64,000 bases of DNA from JADKHC01 sp047600805 (GTDB taxonomy: Bacteria; Verrucomicrobiota; Verrucomicrobiia; Opitutales; Opitutaceae): contig JASGKG010000001.1 of NCBI GenBank assembly GCA_047600805.1, forward strand, positions 186,001 to 250,000. Direction: 5' to 3'. Below the pieces are notes generated by a model. It was not told the DNA's origin, made no database searches, and saw nothing but the letters and a program-made list of their open reading frames with translations. Position numbers and translations under genes: made by a program. How positions within the stretch are numbered: the stretch's first letter is position 1; the number at the start of each line of letters is the position of its first letter. Shown piece by piece: positions 35,481 through 44,885 of the stretch.

Positions 35481-37145
35481 TTATTCGTCTACGATTTTGA
35501 GTACTCCCGCCTCTGACTTGTACGCGTAGAGATGCAGGTTGAGAAATGTTTCTATTTCCCCAAACGCCGCTGCGAGGGCGCGGGGACGACCTGCGAGGAA
35601 GTCGTCGGAGAGATCGAGATGACTAACCGTCACACGGCCTGCTGCTGATGTGCTAAATGGCGCCAGCGCGAGGAGACAGTCGGCGCGGGCGCGGTACTCG
35701 CAAGCGAGCAGCAGAGGAAGTCTAGAGCCGTCGGAAGCTTCATCCTTTGTTATCGCGAAGGCGTTTTCAGTTTGGCTCTTCGAGCTGGTTTTACGAATCG
35801 CTAATCGAGGGCGGAGAAACACAGCACAGCGCAAAGAAGCGGGCGGATTGTAGAAGTTGGGGAGGGCAGACTGCGCTCCGCTTTTCGAACAGAAGAGCGC
35901 CACGTATTTGGGATTGATGGCGTAAGTCTGAGACAGTTGCCCCAAAGCCGCGCAGACTCGCGTGAGGGTTTCGTACTTTGTCGCTTTTGTAAGCTGAACG
36001 ACTGCGAAGCCCATTTCTGCTAAGGCGCTGACTTCTGGTCGAAATGCGTCAGGCTTCGCGGCTTCGCGATCTCCATCGTTCAACGGACGGGGTATGTCGA
36101 AATCGAGAACGACGATGGGCGCCTTTTTTGTGCGTGAGGTGTGGGGAAGTACGATCCAGCCAGTCAGCTCGTCCTGTGTGTCGAGTCGGACGGTGAACGT
36201 ATGAAATTGATGTTCTCCATCGTGTTTGTCGGAGATAGATCGACGCGCAAATTCCAGGCATTTTCCAGCAGTTGGTTCGAGGACATAAAACGCGCCGGCA
36301 TCCACCGGATTTTGCACAAGCGCGAGTAGGCGGTTTTCTGTGGTTGTAGAGCCGATGATATCGACTCTTTTGTTGGGGAATAACGTGTGCAGCTTCCCGA
36401 CGCCGCTGCGATCCAACGGAGTTGGCGCGGCAGACTGGTCTCTCATCTCGCGGTCGAGTTTCTTGAATTTTCCAGACGAAAGCCGGTGAGTTTTTCCGGT
36501 GCCGGCGTCGAGTTCATATTCAAAATTTCCTCCGATCAGCAGAGTGCCAGGCTTGGAAGGGTGCAGTCCTAAAAGCTGAAAGCTGCTGAAGAGTTTTCTA
36601 GGACTTATAAGTAGTTTAGCATTCCCTCCATCAGCGTCGAACGCGTAAACGGCGCCTTCGAAATTCGTCCAAACCACCTCGGGGTCTGTGCCTGGTGGAG
36701 GATTGGTTTGGAGCCCGACGCTCATTTGGCGATTTGTTGCCACCACAAGTCTCGAGTTGGTGGCCCAACCAATCCACTGGATCGAAGCTGGTGTATTTTC
36801 TTCTGCCGCCACGTAACGCTGAACCAGTCTGTTGGGGGTCGAGCTTTTGTCTGTGGCGACGATAACCTTGGCCGTCGCTCTCTCCGGTTGGTCAATGGGA
36901 ACGACGAGGATAGCGAGGTCGTTTTGCTCCCGTAGAGAGTAGGCGAGATATTTTCCATTCGGTGAAAGGGCGGCCCAGTTTGTTCGCAAAGGAGAAAATG
37001 ATTTGAGTAAATGGATCGACGGTTCGGCATTTGCGGCACCCAATTTTCCCACGGACTTTTGAAACAAGAAAACCACGAGGCTAACCAGCAATACAACGGA
37101 GCTGACTCGCTTGGGTAACGTGAACAGAGAAACGGGGCGAAACAT
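35481..37145 (-). CDS. S9-like paralogue lacking a catalytic elbow
   Basis: A 554-residue secreted protein paralogous to the S9-like protein at 30624-32987. Both share AALSPxGKYLAYSL, an ENTPxxxxW block, SRLVVATN and a DADGxNxKLL segment in the propeller. This copy has a longer signal/anchor (SVVLLVSLVVFLFQKSVG) and a shortened hydrolase part. At the elbow it reads ALFCSKSGAQSAL, with Lys at the nucleophile position. It is unlikely to be a peptidase. It begins the sigma/anti-sigma unit and follows glcF by 67 bases. Confidence 0.75.
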   Translation of the reverse strand: MFRPVSLFTLPKRVSSVVLLVSLVVFLFQKSVGKLGAANAEPSIHLLKSFSPLRTNWAALSPNGKYLAYSLREQNDLAILVVPIDQPERATAKVIVATDKSSTPNRLVQRYVAAEENTPASIQWIGWATNSRLVVATNRQMSVGLQTNPPPGTDPEVVWTNFEGAVYAFDADGGNAKLLISPRKLFSSFQLLGLHPSKPGTLLIGGNFEYELDAGTGKTHRLSSGKFKKLDREMRDQSAAPTPLDRSGVGKLHTLFPNKRVDIIGSTTTENRLLALVQNPVDAGAFYVLEPTAGKCLEFARRSISDKHDGEHQFHTFTVRLDTQDELTGWIVLPHTSRTKKAPIVVLDFDIPRPLNDGDREAAKPDAFRPEVSALAEMGFAVVQLTKATKYETLTRVCAALGQLSQTYAINPKYVALFCSKSGAQSALPNFYNPPASLRCAVFLRPRLAIRKTSSKSQTENAFAITKDEASDGSRLPLLLACEYRARADCLLALAPFSTSAAGRVTVSHLDLSDDFLAGRPRALAAAFGEIETFLNLHLYAYKSEAGVLKIVDE

Positions 37146-37212
37146 CGTTCTTAGAACGATGTTTTGGAACAGAATGTTTACACAGTAGTTTCCTGCGCAG
37201 GAGGGATAGATA

Positions 37213-38568
37213 TCAAATCACGTGCTGTGAATTCGCTTCCGCTGAGTAAGCTTCTGCCAGAAGAATCACCGGGTGAACGATGCGCGGCGAGATATCACTG
37301 GTGCGCAGGCCGTTTAAAATTTGTAGGTGGCAGCCAGGATTGGCGGTGGCGATCACGTCGGCGTGGGTTGCACGAAGATGACCGATTTTTCGCTTCTGGA
37401 GCCACGCGGCGGTTGCCGGTTGAGTGATGCTGTAGATGCCGGCGCTGCCACAACACCAGGTAGCTTCCGCGCATTCGCGAAATTCGTAGTTGGGAAGCGA
37501 TTTAAGAATTGCGCGCGGAGCGGCGGAGACCATCTGACCGTGCGCGAGGTGGCACGACTCGTGATAAGTGAGAATTTGCGGTGCCAAATTCATTTTCAGA
37601 GCCGTCGGGCAACGAAAGCCAATTTCAACCAGCCATTCGGAAATGTCTTTGGTTTTGCGCGTCCACTCGGCTGCACGGTCTGCGTAAACGGGATCGTCGG
37701 CGAGCAGGCGGACGTAGTGTTTGAGGTGGGAGCCACAGCCGCCAGCGTTGCTTATGATCGCATCGACGGAGAACGGATCAAAGGCATCGATTTGAAGGCG
37801 AGCGAGGTGTCGTGCCGTCTCGAGGTCGCCGTTGTGTTCGTGCAGTGAGCCGCAGCAATGTTGGTTCCGCGGGGTAAAGACCTCGCAGCCATTTTCGACG
37901 AGCACGTCGACGGTGGCGCGATTGACGTCTGCTAAAATGAGGTCGGATACGCAGCCGGTGAGCAGTGCAACACGGTAGCGTTTGGCGGAGCGGGCAGGTT
38001 CGGTTTTAGCAATGCGAGCGTCAGAAAACGGGGGGCGTATCTCAGGCGTGGACGGTTCGAGCTCGCGGATTTTGGGCGGCAGGAGCGCTGTGAGTCGCAG
38101 CCGGCGGACCAGACTCTGTAACCCGAGCCGTTGATACAGCCAAAGCAACCATCCGATCGCGCGCATGACACGCGGGTGAACGAACATGAACCGCATTGTA
38201 AACCAACGGATGAAACGCCGGGCCGGTGTTTGGAGCAGGCCGCGTTGTTCGGCTTCGGAGCGAGCGGTTTCGAGTAAATGCGCGTAGTCGACGCCGGCGG
38301 GGCACGCGGACGTGCAGGCGAGACAACCGAGGCAATAACTCATTTCTTCCGCGAAGCCGCGGCTGAAGGGGATTTCCTCGTCGGCGACGGCGCGCATGAG
38401 CGCGATGCGTCCGCGTGGCGAGTGGCGCTCTCGACTGGTTTCGGCAAAGGTCGGACAACTCGGCAGGCACATGCCGCAGTGCATGCACTGCTGAAGGATC
38501 GAATAATCTAAAGACGCGAGCGTATGCCCGGTAATCTTTGGTGAGGCCGATGACGCAGGAGCACTCAT
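37213..38568 (-). CDS. glcF: Glycolate oxidase iron-sulfur subunit
   Basis: A 451-residue cytoplasmic subunit that passes electrons from the flavin subunit. Two [4Fe-4S] motifs are visible: CMHCGMCLPSCPTF (about 28-41) and CLGCLACTSACPAGV (about 78-92). Two CCG heterodisulfide-reductase-like domains follow (for example NQHCCGSLHEHNG and ATWCCGSAGIYSI). It overlaps glcD by 4 bases, and the pair forms a membrane-linked oxidase of glycolate or a similar 2-hydroxy acid. A separate GlcE is absent, as in other two-subunit versions. Confidence 0.93.
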   Translation of the reverse strand: MSAPASSASPKITGHTLASLDYSILQQCMHCGMCLPSCPTFAETSRERHSPRGRIALMRAVADEEIPFSRGFAEEMSYCLGCLACTSACPAGVDYAHLLETARSEAEQRGLLQTPARRFIRWFTMRFMFVHPRVMRAIGWLLWLYQRLGLQSLVRRLRLTALLPPKIRELEPSTPEIRPPFSDARIAKTEPARSAKRYRVALLTGCVSDLILADVNRATVDVLVENGCEVFTPRNQHCCGSLHEHNGDLETARHLARLQIDAFDPFSVDAIISNAGGCGSHLKHYVRLLADDPVYADRAAEWTRKTKDISEWLVEIGFRCPTALKMNLAPQILTYHESCHLAHGQMVSAAPRAILKSLPNYEFRECAEATWCCGSAGIYSITQPATAAWLQKRKIGHLRATHADVIATANPGCHLQILNGLRTSDISPRIVHPVILLAEAYSAEANSQHVI

Positions 38569-39926
38569 ATCAACTTTCCGGGATTCAACAAATTCTCCGG
38601 ATCGAGCGTCTGCTTAATTTGGCGCAACAAGGTATAGCTCGCGTCGCCCAATTGCTGCTTGAGAAAAGCCTTTTTTGCCAAGCCCACGCCATGCTCCCCG
38701 GTGATCGTGCCGCCGAGCGCGAGCGCATGGTCGAAAATTTCTTTCAACGCGGCTTCCACGCGATGCATCTCGGCTGCGTCTTTTTCATTCGTGAGAATGG
38801 TCGGGTGAAGATTGCCGTCGCCGAAATGTCCGAAGGTCGCAATTTGCAGGTTGTGCTTGGTTGCCACTTCGTTCACGTGGCGAATCATTTCGCCAAGTTT
38901 GCTGCGGGGAACGGTGACGTCCTCAAGAATCGTCGTCGGGCGGAGTCGGGCGAGAGCTGAGAAGGCGCTGCGGCGTGCGGTCGCGAGGCGTGTCGCTTCT
39001 TCGGCGTTGGCGGCGCGAGCCACGGTCGTCGCTCCGTGTGCGCGGAGAATTTGTTCAATCTTCGCTGCTTCTTCGGCGACAGGCGCGGGATGGCCGTCGG
39101 TCTCGATGAGAAGCACGGCTTCGGCTTCCCGAGGCAGTCCGACTTTTGCGAAATCTTCGACACATTGAAGCGTACGCCGGTCGAGGAACTCCAACGTGCA
39201 CGGAATGATCTTGGCCGCGATAATCGCCGAGACGGTTTCTGCGGCGGTATCCATCGCGGAAAACGTGGCGAGCAATGTCTGCCGCGCGGCAGGCTTTGGC
39301 AGAAGTTTGAGCAATACTTTGGTAATGATGCCGAGTGTGCCTTCACTGCCGATGAAGAGATCACGCAGGTTATAGCCTGCGACGTCTTTCACGCATTTGC
39401 TACCGAGCCAACAAACCGAACCGTCAGCGAGAACCACTTCAAGGCCCATCACATAGTCGCGCGTGACTCCATATTTCAGGCCGCGCAGGCCGCCGGAATT
39501 CTCGGCGACGTTGCCGCCGATCGTACTGATTTTCATGGAGCCGGGGTCGGGCGGGTAGAACAAACCTGCGGCATCGGCAGCCTCGTAAATCTTCTGAGTG
39601 ACGGCGCCAGCTTCAGCGGTGAGCGTGAGGTTTGCTTGATCGAGCTCGAGGATACGATCCATTCGCGTGAGACAAAGGACGATCCCATTGTGGACAGGTA
39701 CACTGCCGCCGCTCAATCCGGTTCCACTGCCGCGCGTGACGATCGGGATTTGGTGGGTGCGCGCAAGTTTTACGATGGCTACGATCTCGGCGATATTGGC
39801 GGGAAAAACGACCGCAAGCGGCCGCTGCTTTAGAGTGGCGGTACCGTCAAAGCCGTAGGGGACGATGTCTTCAGGTTCGGTCAGGACGTTTTTATCGCCG
39901 ACGAGATTTTTAAGATCTTCGATCAT
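38565..39926 (-). CDS. glcD: FAD-linked oxidase, glycolate oxidase subunit GlcD
   Basis: A 453-residue flavoprotein of the GlcD/lactate dehydrogenase family. The FAD-binding PCMH domain holds PIVTRGSGTGLSGGSVPVHNG and PPDPGSMKISTIGGNVAENSGG, and the C-terminal domain ends GGTITGEHGVGLAKKAFLKQQLG. It oxidises glycolate to glyoxylate (D-lactate is an alternative). Overlaps of 4 bases on both sides tie it to glcF and to the last of the four helical paralogues. Presence in the same run as the RuBisCO-like protein may reflect glycolate released by that enzyme. Confidence 0.93.
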   Translation of the reverse strand: MIEDLKNLVGDKNVLTEPEDIVPYGFDGTATLKQRPLAVVFPANIAEIVAIVKLARTHQIPIVTRGSGTGLSGGSVPVHNGIVLCLTRMDRILELDQANLTLTAEAGAVTQKIYEAADAAGLFYPPDPGSMKISTIGGNVAENSGGLRGLKYGVTRDYVMGLEVVLADGSVCWLGSKCVKDVAGYNLRDLFIGSEGTLGIITKVLLKLLPKPAARQTLLATFSAMDTAAETVSAIIAAKIIPCTLEFLDRRTLQCVEDFAKVGLPREAEAVLLIETDGHPAPVAEEAAKIEQILRAHGATTVARAANAEEATRLATARRSAFSALARLRPTTILEDVTVPRSKLGEMIRHVNEVATKHNLQIATFGHFGDGNLHPTILTNEKDAAEMHRVEAALKEIFDHALALGGTITGEHGVGLAKKAFLKQQLGDASYTLLRQIKQTLDPENLLNPGKLI

Positions 39927-41155
39927 GGAGAAGGTATTCTCGACGCGTTTTCAGACGCGGTTTTGAGCCAGTTGCCTCCATAATCGCGGTAGATGGCCGC
40001 TCCGCGTTCGCCGAGCAAGGTTGTTACACGGCTTTGCGCCGCTTGCACTGCAGCAATCAGCTGCTCTTTTTTTTGTGCGTCGGTGAGTTCCTTGTTTCTA
40101 ACGATCGTTCGCGTTTGGTCCTGAAAGCTGTTTTTGGCCACCACAAGCTCAGCTGCCGTGGTCAGCGGCAGGCCTAGGCGAAGCACGAGCTTGTTCTCCT
40201 GATACGCATTCTGGTCGCGAGATTGTTTGTACTCAGCGTAACGCTGCTCTCCGAGGGTAGATTTTATCTGCTCCTGCATTTGGTCCTCGGCCGCTCTGCG
40301 TGCCTTAATGGCGTCTTGGTTGGACGGCCCTTGGTCGGAAGGAAACTGGTCTTCTAGCTTCTGATAGAGCGGGAACAGGGCGCGATATTCGGCTTCTGTG
40401 AGATCAAAGGTCTCATTCCAACCACGGAGCCGCCAAGAAACCGGGCTGTTGCGCAAATCGTACTCAAACAGCTCTTCGGGTGTAAGTAGTTTTTCCAGGT
40501 CGGCACGCTGTTCTTTCTGCAGAAGCTTCAGCTTTTCCCGATCAGCCGGCAGCATGGTCCCTCCCATCTGGTAATCGGCCATCAATTCCTGATAATCCAT
40601 TTGAATTTGGAAGAGCTTATCCAATTTTTCGGCCGGTAGGTTTCCGTATTGGCGCTGGATAAAGGGTAGGGACTCCTCATCTATCGCAAAAAAGTCGGAG
40701 CCTAAAACAGAACGGATTTCTCGGTTCATTTCTCGATAGAGCTTGTTTGTCTCTAGCATTCGTTTATCCCCACCGTAGAAAATATTGCTCGCCTTCCAGT
40801 AAGGTGTGTCTTTGCCGAAGCCGCGTGCGGCCTCGATGCGAGGCTGATACTTATCGGAAATCAGGGAGCCGATGATCTCACGGATCATCTTCTTGGAAAA
40901 TCCGGCCGCTTTCAGATTCGATATAAGTTTGGTTAGGTCACTGGACGCAATCTCTGCCCAGAGTTTACCCACTTTGGCATCTGCGACCTCGGAATCGGCA
41001 GCTCCTTGGTCCTTTTCAACGGTTGAGACTGGCATTTGATTTGCCGTCACGGCGGTGACCACGCCAACCTTGTTCTGCCGCAATGCTGCGATGAAAGCGG
41101 CGTTTGCGAGAAGAGAAAGAACGGTGAGCAAGACTAGAAATTTTGGATTTTTCAT
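39923..41155 (-). CDS. Secreted helical paralogue 4 of an unrecognised family
   Basis: A 410-residue protein with an N-terminal signal anchor (MKNPKFLVLLTVLSLLANAAFIAAL). The mature part is almost wholly alpha-helical and charged. It shares with its three neighbours the blocks LKAAGFSKKMIREIIGSLIS, DTPYWKAS, YGNLPAEKLDKLF, REKLKLLQKEQRADLEKLL and LTPEELFEYDLRNSP. I do not recognise the family. It is the last of four tandem copies, overlapping glcD by 4 bases. It may act as a periplasmic scaffold or chaperone. Distant similarity to Spy-like LTXXQ helical proteins is possible but not shown. Confidence 0.65.
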   Translation of the reverse strand: MKNPKFLVLLTVLSLLANAAFIAALRQNKVGVVTAVTANQMPVSTVEKDQGAADSEVADAKVGKLWAEIASSDLTKLISNLKAAGFSKKMIREIIGSLISDKYQPRIEAARGFGKDTPYWKASNIFYGGDKRMLETNKLYREMNREIRSVLGSDFFAIDEESLPFIQRQYGNLPAEKLDKLFQIQMDYQELMADYQMGGTMLPADREKLKLLQKEQRADLEKLLTPEELFEYDLRNSPVSWRLRGWNETFDLTEAEYRALFPLYQKLEDQFPSDQGPSNQDAIKARRAAEDQMQEQIKSTLGEQRYAEYKQSRDQNAYQENKLVLRLGLPLTTAAELVVAKNSFQDQTRTIVRNKELTDAQKKEQLIAAVQAAQSRVTTLLGERGAAIYRDYGGNWLKTASENASRIPSP

Positions 41156-41163
41156 GGTGTTAC

Positions 41164-42381
41164 TCAGCGAGCAGGGATCACGGATGTGCGATTGGCAGGG
41201 GAGAGATTCTTGAACCAGTATCCTCCCGAATCTCGATAGGCATTGAACCCTTCCGTGCCGAGTTGCTGCGTGAGCTTGGTTGTGACGTCCTGCGCAAGCG
41301 CGGAGAGCTGCGCTTCGCGTTGTTGCCTGTCGAGCGATTGGTTTGAACGGATGGACTTAAGTTGTTCCTCCGTGTCGATCTTGAGGGAGACGACGGCTTT
41401 TGCCGTGGTGTCCGGAAGACTCAAGCGCTCGGCGAGCTGCGAAACGCGCCGATACTCGTAGTCGGTCGTGATTTTATAGTCTTTGTACCTGGCCGGGCCG
41501 AGCGCTGCCTCAATGTTCTTGTTGAGTTGGGCCAGTGCCTCGCCTCTGGCCTTTGCTTCGTCGCGATTTGGAACGGATTCGCCGTAGTAACCGCCTTGTG
41601 CGAAGCGGTCGTCAAAGTCTTTTTGAAGGGCGTAGAGTGCGAGATACTCCTGCTCGGTGGGGGCGAAGAGTTGCAGACGACCTTTTAGTTGCTCGGCAGT
41701 GCTGCTTGAACGCACCTCATAGGCCTTTTGCTCTTCAGGAGTGAGGAGGCTGGCGATGTCGGCTTTCTGCTCTTTGCGAAGGAAGGCGAGCTTTTCCTTA
41801 TCTTCGGACAAAAGCAAACCGCGGGCCTCGGCTTGGACCTGCTGCATCAATTCCTGATAATCGCGTGAGATTAGTTCTAGCTGTTTGATTTTGTCCGCGG
41901 GCAGATTGCCATACTTCGTTTCTTGACGCGCCTTCTCGTAGGGCCGTAGAGCGTCTTCGCCCAGCAGTTGCCGAACCATTTCAAACTGTTCGCGGTCCAG
42001 CTTGCGCAAGGCCGCACGCGCCTCGGGATTGCTTGAGCGAATTGACGACCAGCTTTTCCAGTAGGCGTATTCGTCAGAGTTGGCCTGCAACGCCCGGCGT
42101 TGCGCGGAAAAGCGCTCCGAAATCATTCCTCGCACGATCGTCGAAACGATCGACGGAGGAAATCCCTCGGCACGAAGTCGTGCGACAAACGCCGCATCGT
42201 CCGCCGTACTTGTTTTTAGAATACTCTCCCAGCGTTCGGCCGTAGTGGGTAGTTGAGCCTTGGCCTGGAGTAGCGGCGCGGCTTGCTGAGCCGTCCTGCG
42301 TGTGTCAGCGGAAAAATAGACAACGGCGAGCGCAACGTTCGCAACAAACGAACTCAGGAGGATGAATTTGATGACTTTCAC
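41164..42381 (-). CDS. Secreted helical paralogue 3 of an unrecognised family
   Basis: A 405-residue member of the same family. GTG at 42381 starts a signal anchor (KVIKFILLSSFVANVALAVVYF); the frame is open 28 codons further up, but that part would overlap the previous gene and looks untranslated. Shared blocks are LRAEGFPPSIVSTIVRGMIS, EYAYWKSW, YGNLPADKIKQLELI, KEKLAFLRKEQKADIASLL and TPEEQKAYEVRSS. Length and order of blocks match copies 1, 2 and 4. It begins 44 bases after copy 2. Confidence 0.65.
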   Translation of the reverse strand: MKVIKFILLSSFVANVALAVVYFSADTRRTAQQAAPLLQAKAQLPTTAERWESILKTSTADDAAFVARLRAEGFPPSIVSTIVRGMISERFSAQRRALQANSDEYAYWKSWSSIRSSNPEARAALRKLDREQFEMVRQLLGEDALRPYEKARQETKYGNLPADKIKQLELISRDYQELMQQVQAEARGLLLSEDKEKLAFLRKEQKADIASLLTPEEQKAYEVRSSSTAEQLKGRLQLFAPTEQEYLALYALQKDFDDRFAQGGYYGESVPNRDEAKARGEALAQLNKNIEAALGPARYKDYKITTDYEYRRVSQLAERLSLPDTTAKAVVSLKIDTEEQLKSIRSNQSLDRQQREAQLSALAQDVTTKLTQQLGTEGFNAYRDSGGYWFKNLSPANRTSVIPAR

Positions 42382-42425
42382 GGGTTTCGAATCGGTTGTG
42401 AAAAAAAACGGCTGATGGTCGGCTG

Positions 42426-43664
42426 CTACTTTGCGACATTGGCCGATTTTAATGCTCGGATCCAATCGCCTTTGACGTCTTCGTAGGCTTCGTAACCGCG
42501 GGCGCCGCCGAGAGTGGAGGAGAGCTTTGTTTTGGCTTCCTCGGCGAGGGTGGAGAGCTGAGCGGCTCGCGCTGCCGGCTCGAGAGACTGATCCCCGCGA
42601 ACTGCTTTGGCGCGTTCGGTGATTTCCTGACGTATTGCAGTGACCTTGCCCGCCGTCGATAGCGGAAGGTTTAGGCGGGCCATCAGGCGATTGAGTTTAT
42701 CCGAACCATTTTCCGTAGCCTGCACGTAGTCAGCGTAGCGTTCGGAGCCGAGAGCGGCTTCGATCTGAGGCGCGAGTGCTTTCATGGTTTCGCGGTATCT
42801 GCTGCGCGTGGCTTCGTCTGAAGCGTACGGAGTGAATTGCTGATCGACAGGGTGTAGAATCGCGAAAAGCGTTTTGTATTCTGCCTCCGTGGGCTGAAAC
42901 AACTGGAGGTCGCGGCGCAGTCGGTTAGCGGTGCTGCTGTTTCGTAGTTCGTATTCGGCGTATTCTTCGGGTGAAAGCGCCTGCTGGATGTCACGCTGCT
43001 CCTCTATCACCAACATCGCTAACTTCTCGCGTTCTGCCGCAGAGAGCTCACCTCTGCTCTGACGCTGGGTGTAGATATCCTCCCGAAGCTCCATGTAGTC
43101 ATCGCTTATGGTCATCAGTCGCTGCAGTTTCTCGGTCGAGAAATTTCCGAAACTTTTACGGACATGCGAGGCGTACTCTGGATCATCGTCAAAAGTGTCC
43201 CGTTCTGGGAAAAGTTTTCGTGTCAATTTGGACTCCTCCGCGTAGAGCTGCATGAGCTGGCGTTCTTTTTCAGGATCGTCACTTCCGTAGGAGACGGGGC
43301 GCCAATAAGGAGTGTCCTCACGCCGTCCGAGAATGGCCGTGCGTTTTGTTTCCTGTTTACGATCGATCAGGTTATTGGCCAGTAAACGCACAAGCTCGCG
43401 TGGAAAGCCGGCTGCCCGCAGACGGCGTACGAATTCAACAGGATCGTCCGAATACAATTGGGTCCAAAGCAGACGCTGCGCTGGGGATTTTCCGAGGGAA
43501 TTTGTGGAATCGTCACGACCGGCGTGTGCATTAGCCAGAACGTCGTTAGGGGAGGCTGAGCCGCGGCTGGGCGCGGTGGATGTGTTTGATTGATGGAATG
43601 CGAGTGCGGCCAGAACGAAGTTTCCGACGAGGGACGCAGAGAGAAGATAACTAGAAATCTTCAT
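42426..43664 (-). CDS. Secreted helical paralogue 2 of an unrecognised family
   Basis: A 412-residue member with signal anchor MKISSYLLSASLVGNFVLAALAF. Blocks shared with the others are LRAAGFPRELVRLLANNLID, DTPYWRPV, FGNFSTEKLQRLMTI, REKLAMLVIEEQRDIQQAL and SPEEYAEYELRNSSTA. The middle is rich in Glu, Arg and Gln and is probably helical. It begins 6 bases after copy 1 and so belongs to the same transcript. I know no function. Confidence 0.65.
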   Translation of the reverse strand: MKISSYLLSASLVGNFVLAALAFHQSNTSTAPSRGSASPNDVLANAHAGRDDSTNSLGKSPAQRLLWTQLYSDDPVEFVRRLRAAGFPRELVRLLANNLIDRKQETKRTAILGRREDTPYWRPVSYGSDDPEKERQLMQLYAEESKLTRKLFPERDTFDDDPEYASHVRKSFGNFSTEKLQRLMTISDDYMELREDIYTQRQSRGELSAAEREKLAMLVIEEQRDIQQALSPEEYAEYELRNSSTANRLRRDLQLFQPTEAEYKTLFAILHPVDQQFTPYASDEATRSRYRETMKALAPQIEAALGSERYADYVQATENGSDKLNRLMARLNLPLSTAGKVTAIRQEITERAKAVRGDQSLEPAARAAQLSTLAEEAKTKLSSTLGGARGYEAYEDVKGDWIRALKSANVAK

Positions 43665-43670
43665 GGTGGT

Positions 43671-44882
43671 TCAGCGTTCGACCTGAGCTTTTGCCGCTGG
43701 TGATAGTTTCGTCATCCAGCTGCCAGCAGCGTATTCTTTGTATTTTTCGATTCGGTCATTTCCAATCAGTGCGCCCACCTTTGTTTTTGCTTCCTGCTCG
43801 AGTTTCGCCAACTCGCGGGATTGTTCCTCGCGCGAGAGTGAGGTAGAGGCGCGAATAGCGGCCGCCTGTTGGGACAGATCGCGTTGCATCGCTACCAGCG
43901 CTCGAGTGTTTTCTACGGGTATTCCGAAGCTGTTGAGAAATGAGCGGGTGTTGTAGAAATTCCCATCGCTGGTGATCTGAAACTCGGCGAAGCGCTCAGG
44001 TCCGAGAGCGGCCTCAAACTGCTGGGTAAGTTCTCTTTCGGCGTCGCGACGACGGTCGGCTTCTTTCCCCGAAAGGTTGTCTCTACCGTAGCGTTCGTCA
44101 AACTCCCGCTGAAGCTGGTATAGTTTCGTGAACTCTTCCTCGGAGGCGTCAAAATACCGCAGCTTGTTGCGGATGGCGCTGGCCGCAGGACTATTGCGTT
44201 TGTCATATTCGGCCAATTCTTCGGCGCTGAGCAGTTGGACGAGGTCGGCACGCTTTTCCTTTTCAAGGTAATTTAGCTTTTCGCGATCTTCCGGCAGCGT
44301 AATTCCTTTTGCTCCTTCGCGAACGTTCGACGCGAGCTCGTTGTAATCGCGTTGGATTGCCTGAATGGCTTCGACCTTCTCATGCGAGATCGAACCATAA
44401 CTGCGAATTCGTTCTCCTCGGGCATAGTCGCTTTCGGCGGCGTCCATTTCGGCGCCGACTAGCCGACGTGTTTCTTCCGCAATCTGCCTGTAGATAGCAC
44501 GGCGTTCGGCCCGCGTTTCTGGGTTGAAGTTGTAGCTCCACGGTTCGGTTCGCCAATAAGGCACCTGATCGTCTTTTGCACCGAGGGCCCGCAACCGCTC
44601 TTTGAACTTTTCAGTGATACGTGACCGCACGAGACTCACGATCGTTTCGGGCGGAAAGCCTTCGGCCCGTAGCCGTGAAACAAAGTCAGCCTCTTTGTCT
44701 TCGACAAGGTGCCGCCAGGTATCGCTGTTCAGCTCGTGGGCGGCTCCGTCGCTCTCCGGAGCCGAAAAGGATTTTGGCGCAGAAGCTTTCGTAGGGTTTA
44801 AAAGCCCCCGAACAGCAACGGTCGCCAGGACGAGATTTCCAGCTAAAGAAAGCGCAATGATTAGGTGTTTAGCTTGGGCCAT
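43671..44882 (-). CDS. Secreted helical paralogue 1 of an unrecognised family
   Basis: A 403-residue member with signal anchor MAQAKHLIIALSLAGNLVLATVAV. Blocks are LRAEGFPPETIVSLVRSRIT, DQVPYWRTE, YGSISHEKVEAIQAI, REKLNYLEKEKRADLVQLL and SAEELAEYDKRNSPAA. It is the first of the array, only 3 bases after the symporter stop. Pairwise divergence among the four is large (only the blocks are shared), so duplications are old. Confidence 0.65.
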   Translation of the reverse strand: MAQAKHLIIALSLAGNLVLATVAVRGLLNPTKASAPKSFSAPESDGAAHELNSDTWRHLVEDKEADFVSRLRAEGFPPETIVSLVRSRITEKFKERLRALGAKDDQVPYWRTEPWSYNFNPETRAERRAIYRQIAEETRRLVGAEMDAAESDYARGERIRSYGSISHEKVEAIQAIQRDYNELASNVREGAKGITLPEDREKLNYLEKEKRADLVQLLSAEELAEYDKRNSPAASAIRNKLRYFDASEEEFTKLYQLQREFDERYGRDNLSGKEADRRRDAERELTQQFEAALGPERFAEFQITSDGNFYNTRSFLNSFGIPVENTRALVAMQRDLSQQAAAIRASTSLSREEQSRELAKLEQEAKTKVGALIGNDRIEKYKEYAAGSWMTKLSPAAKAQVER

Positions 44883-44885
44883 GAG

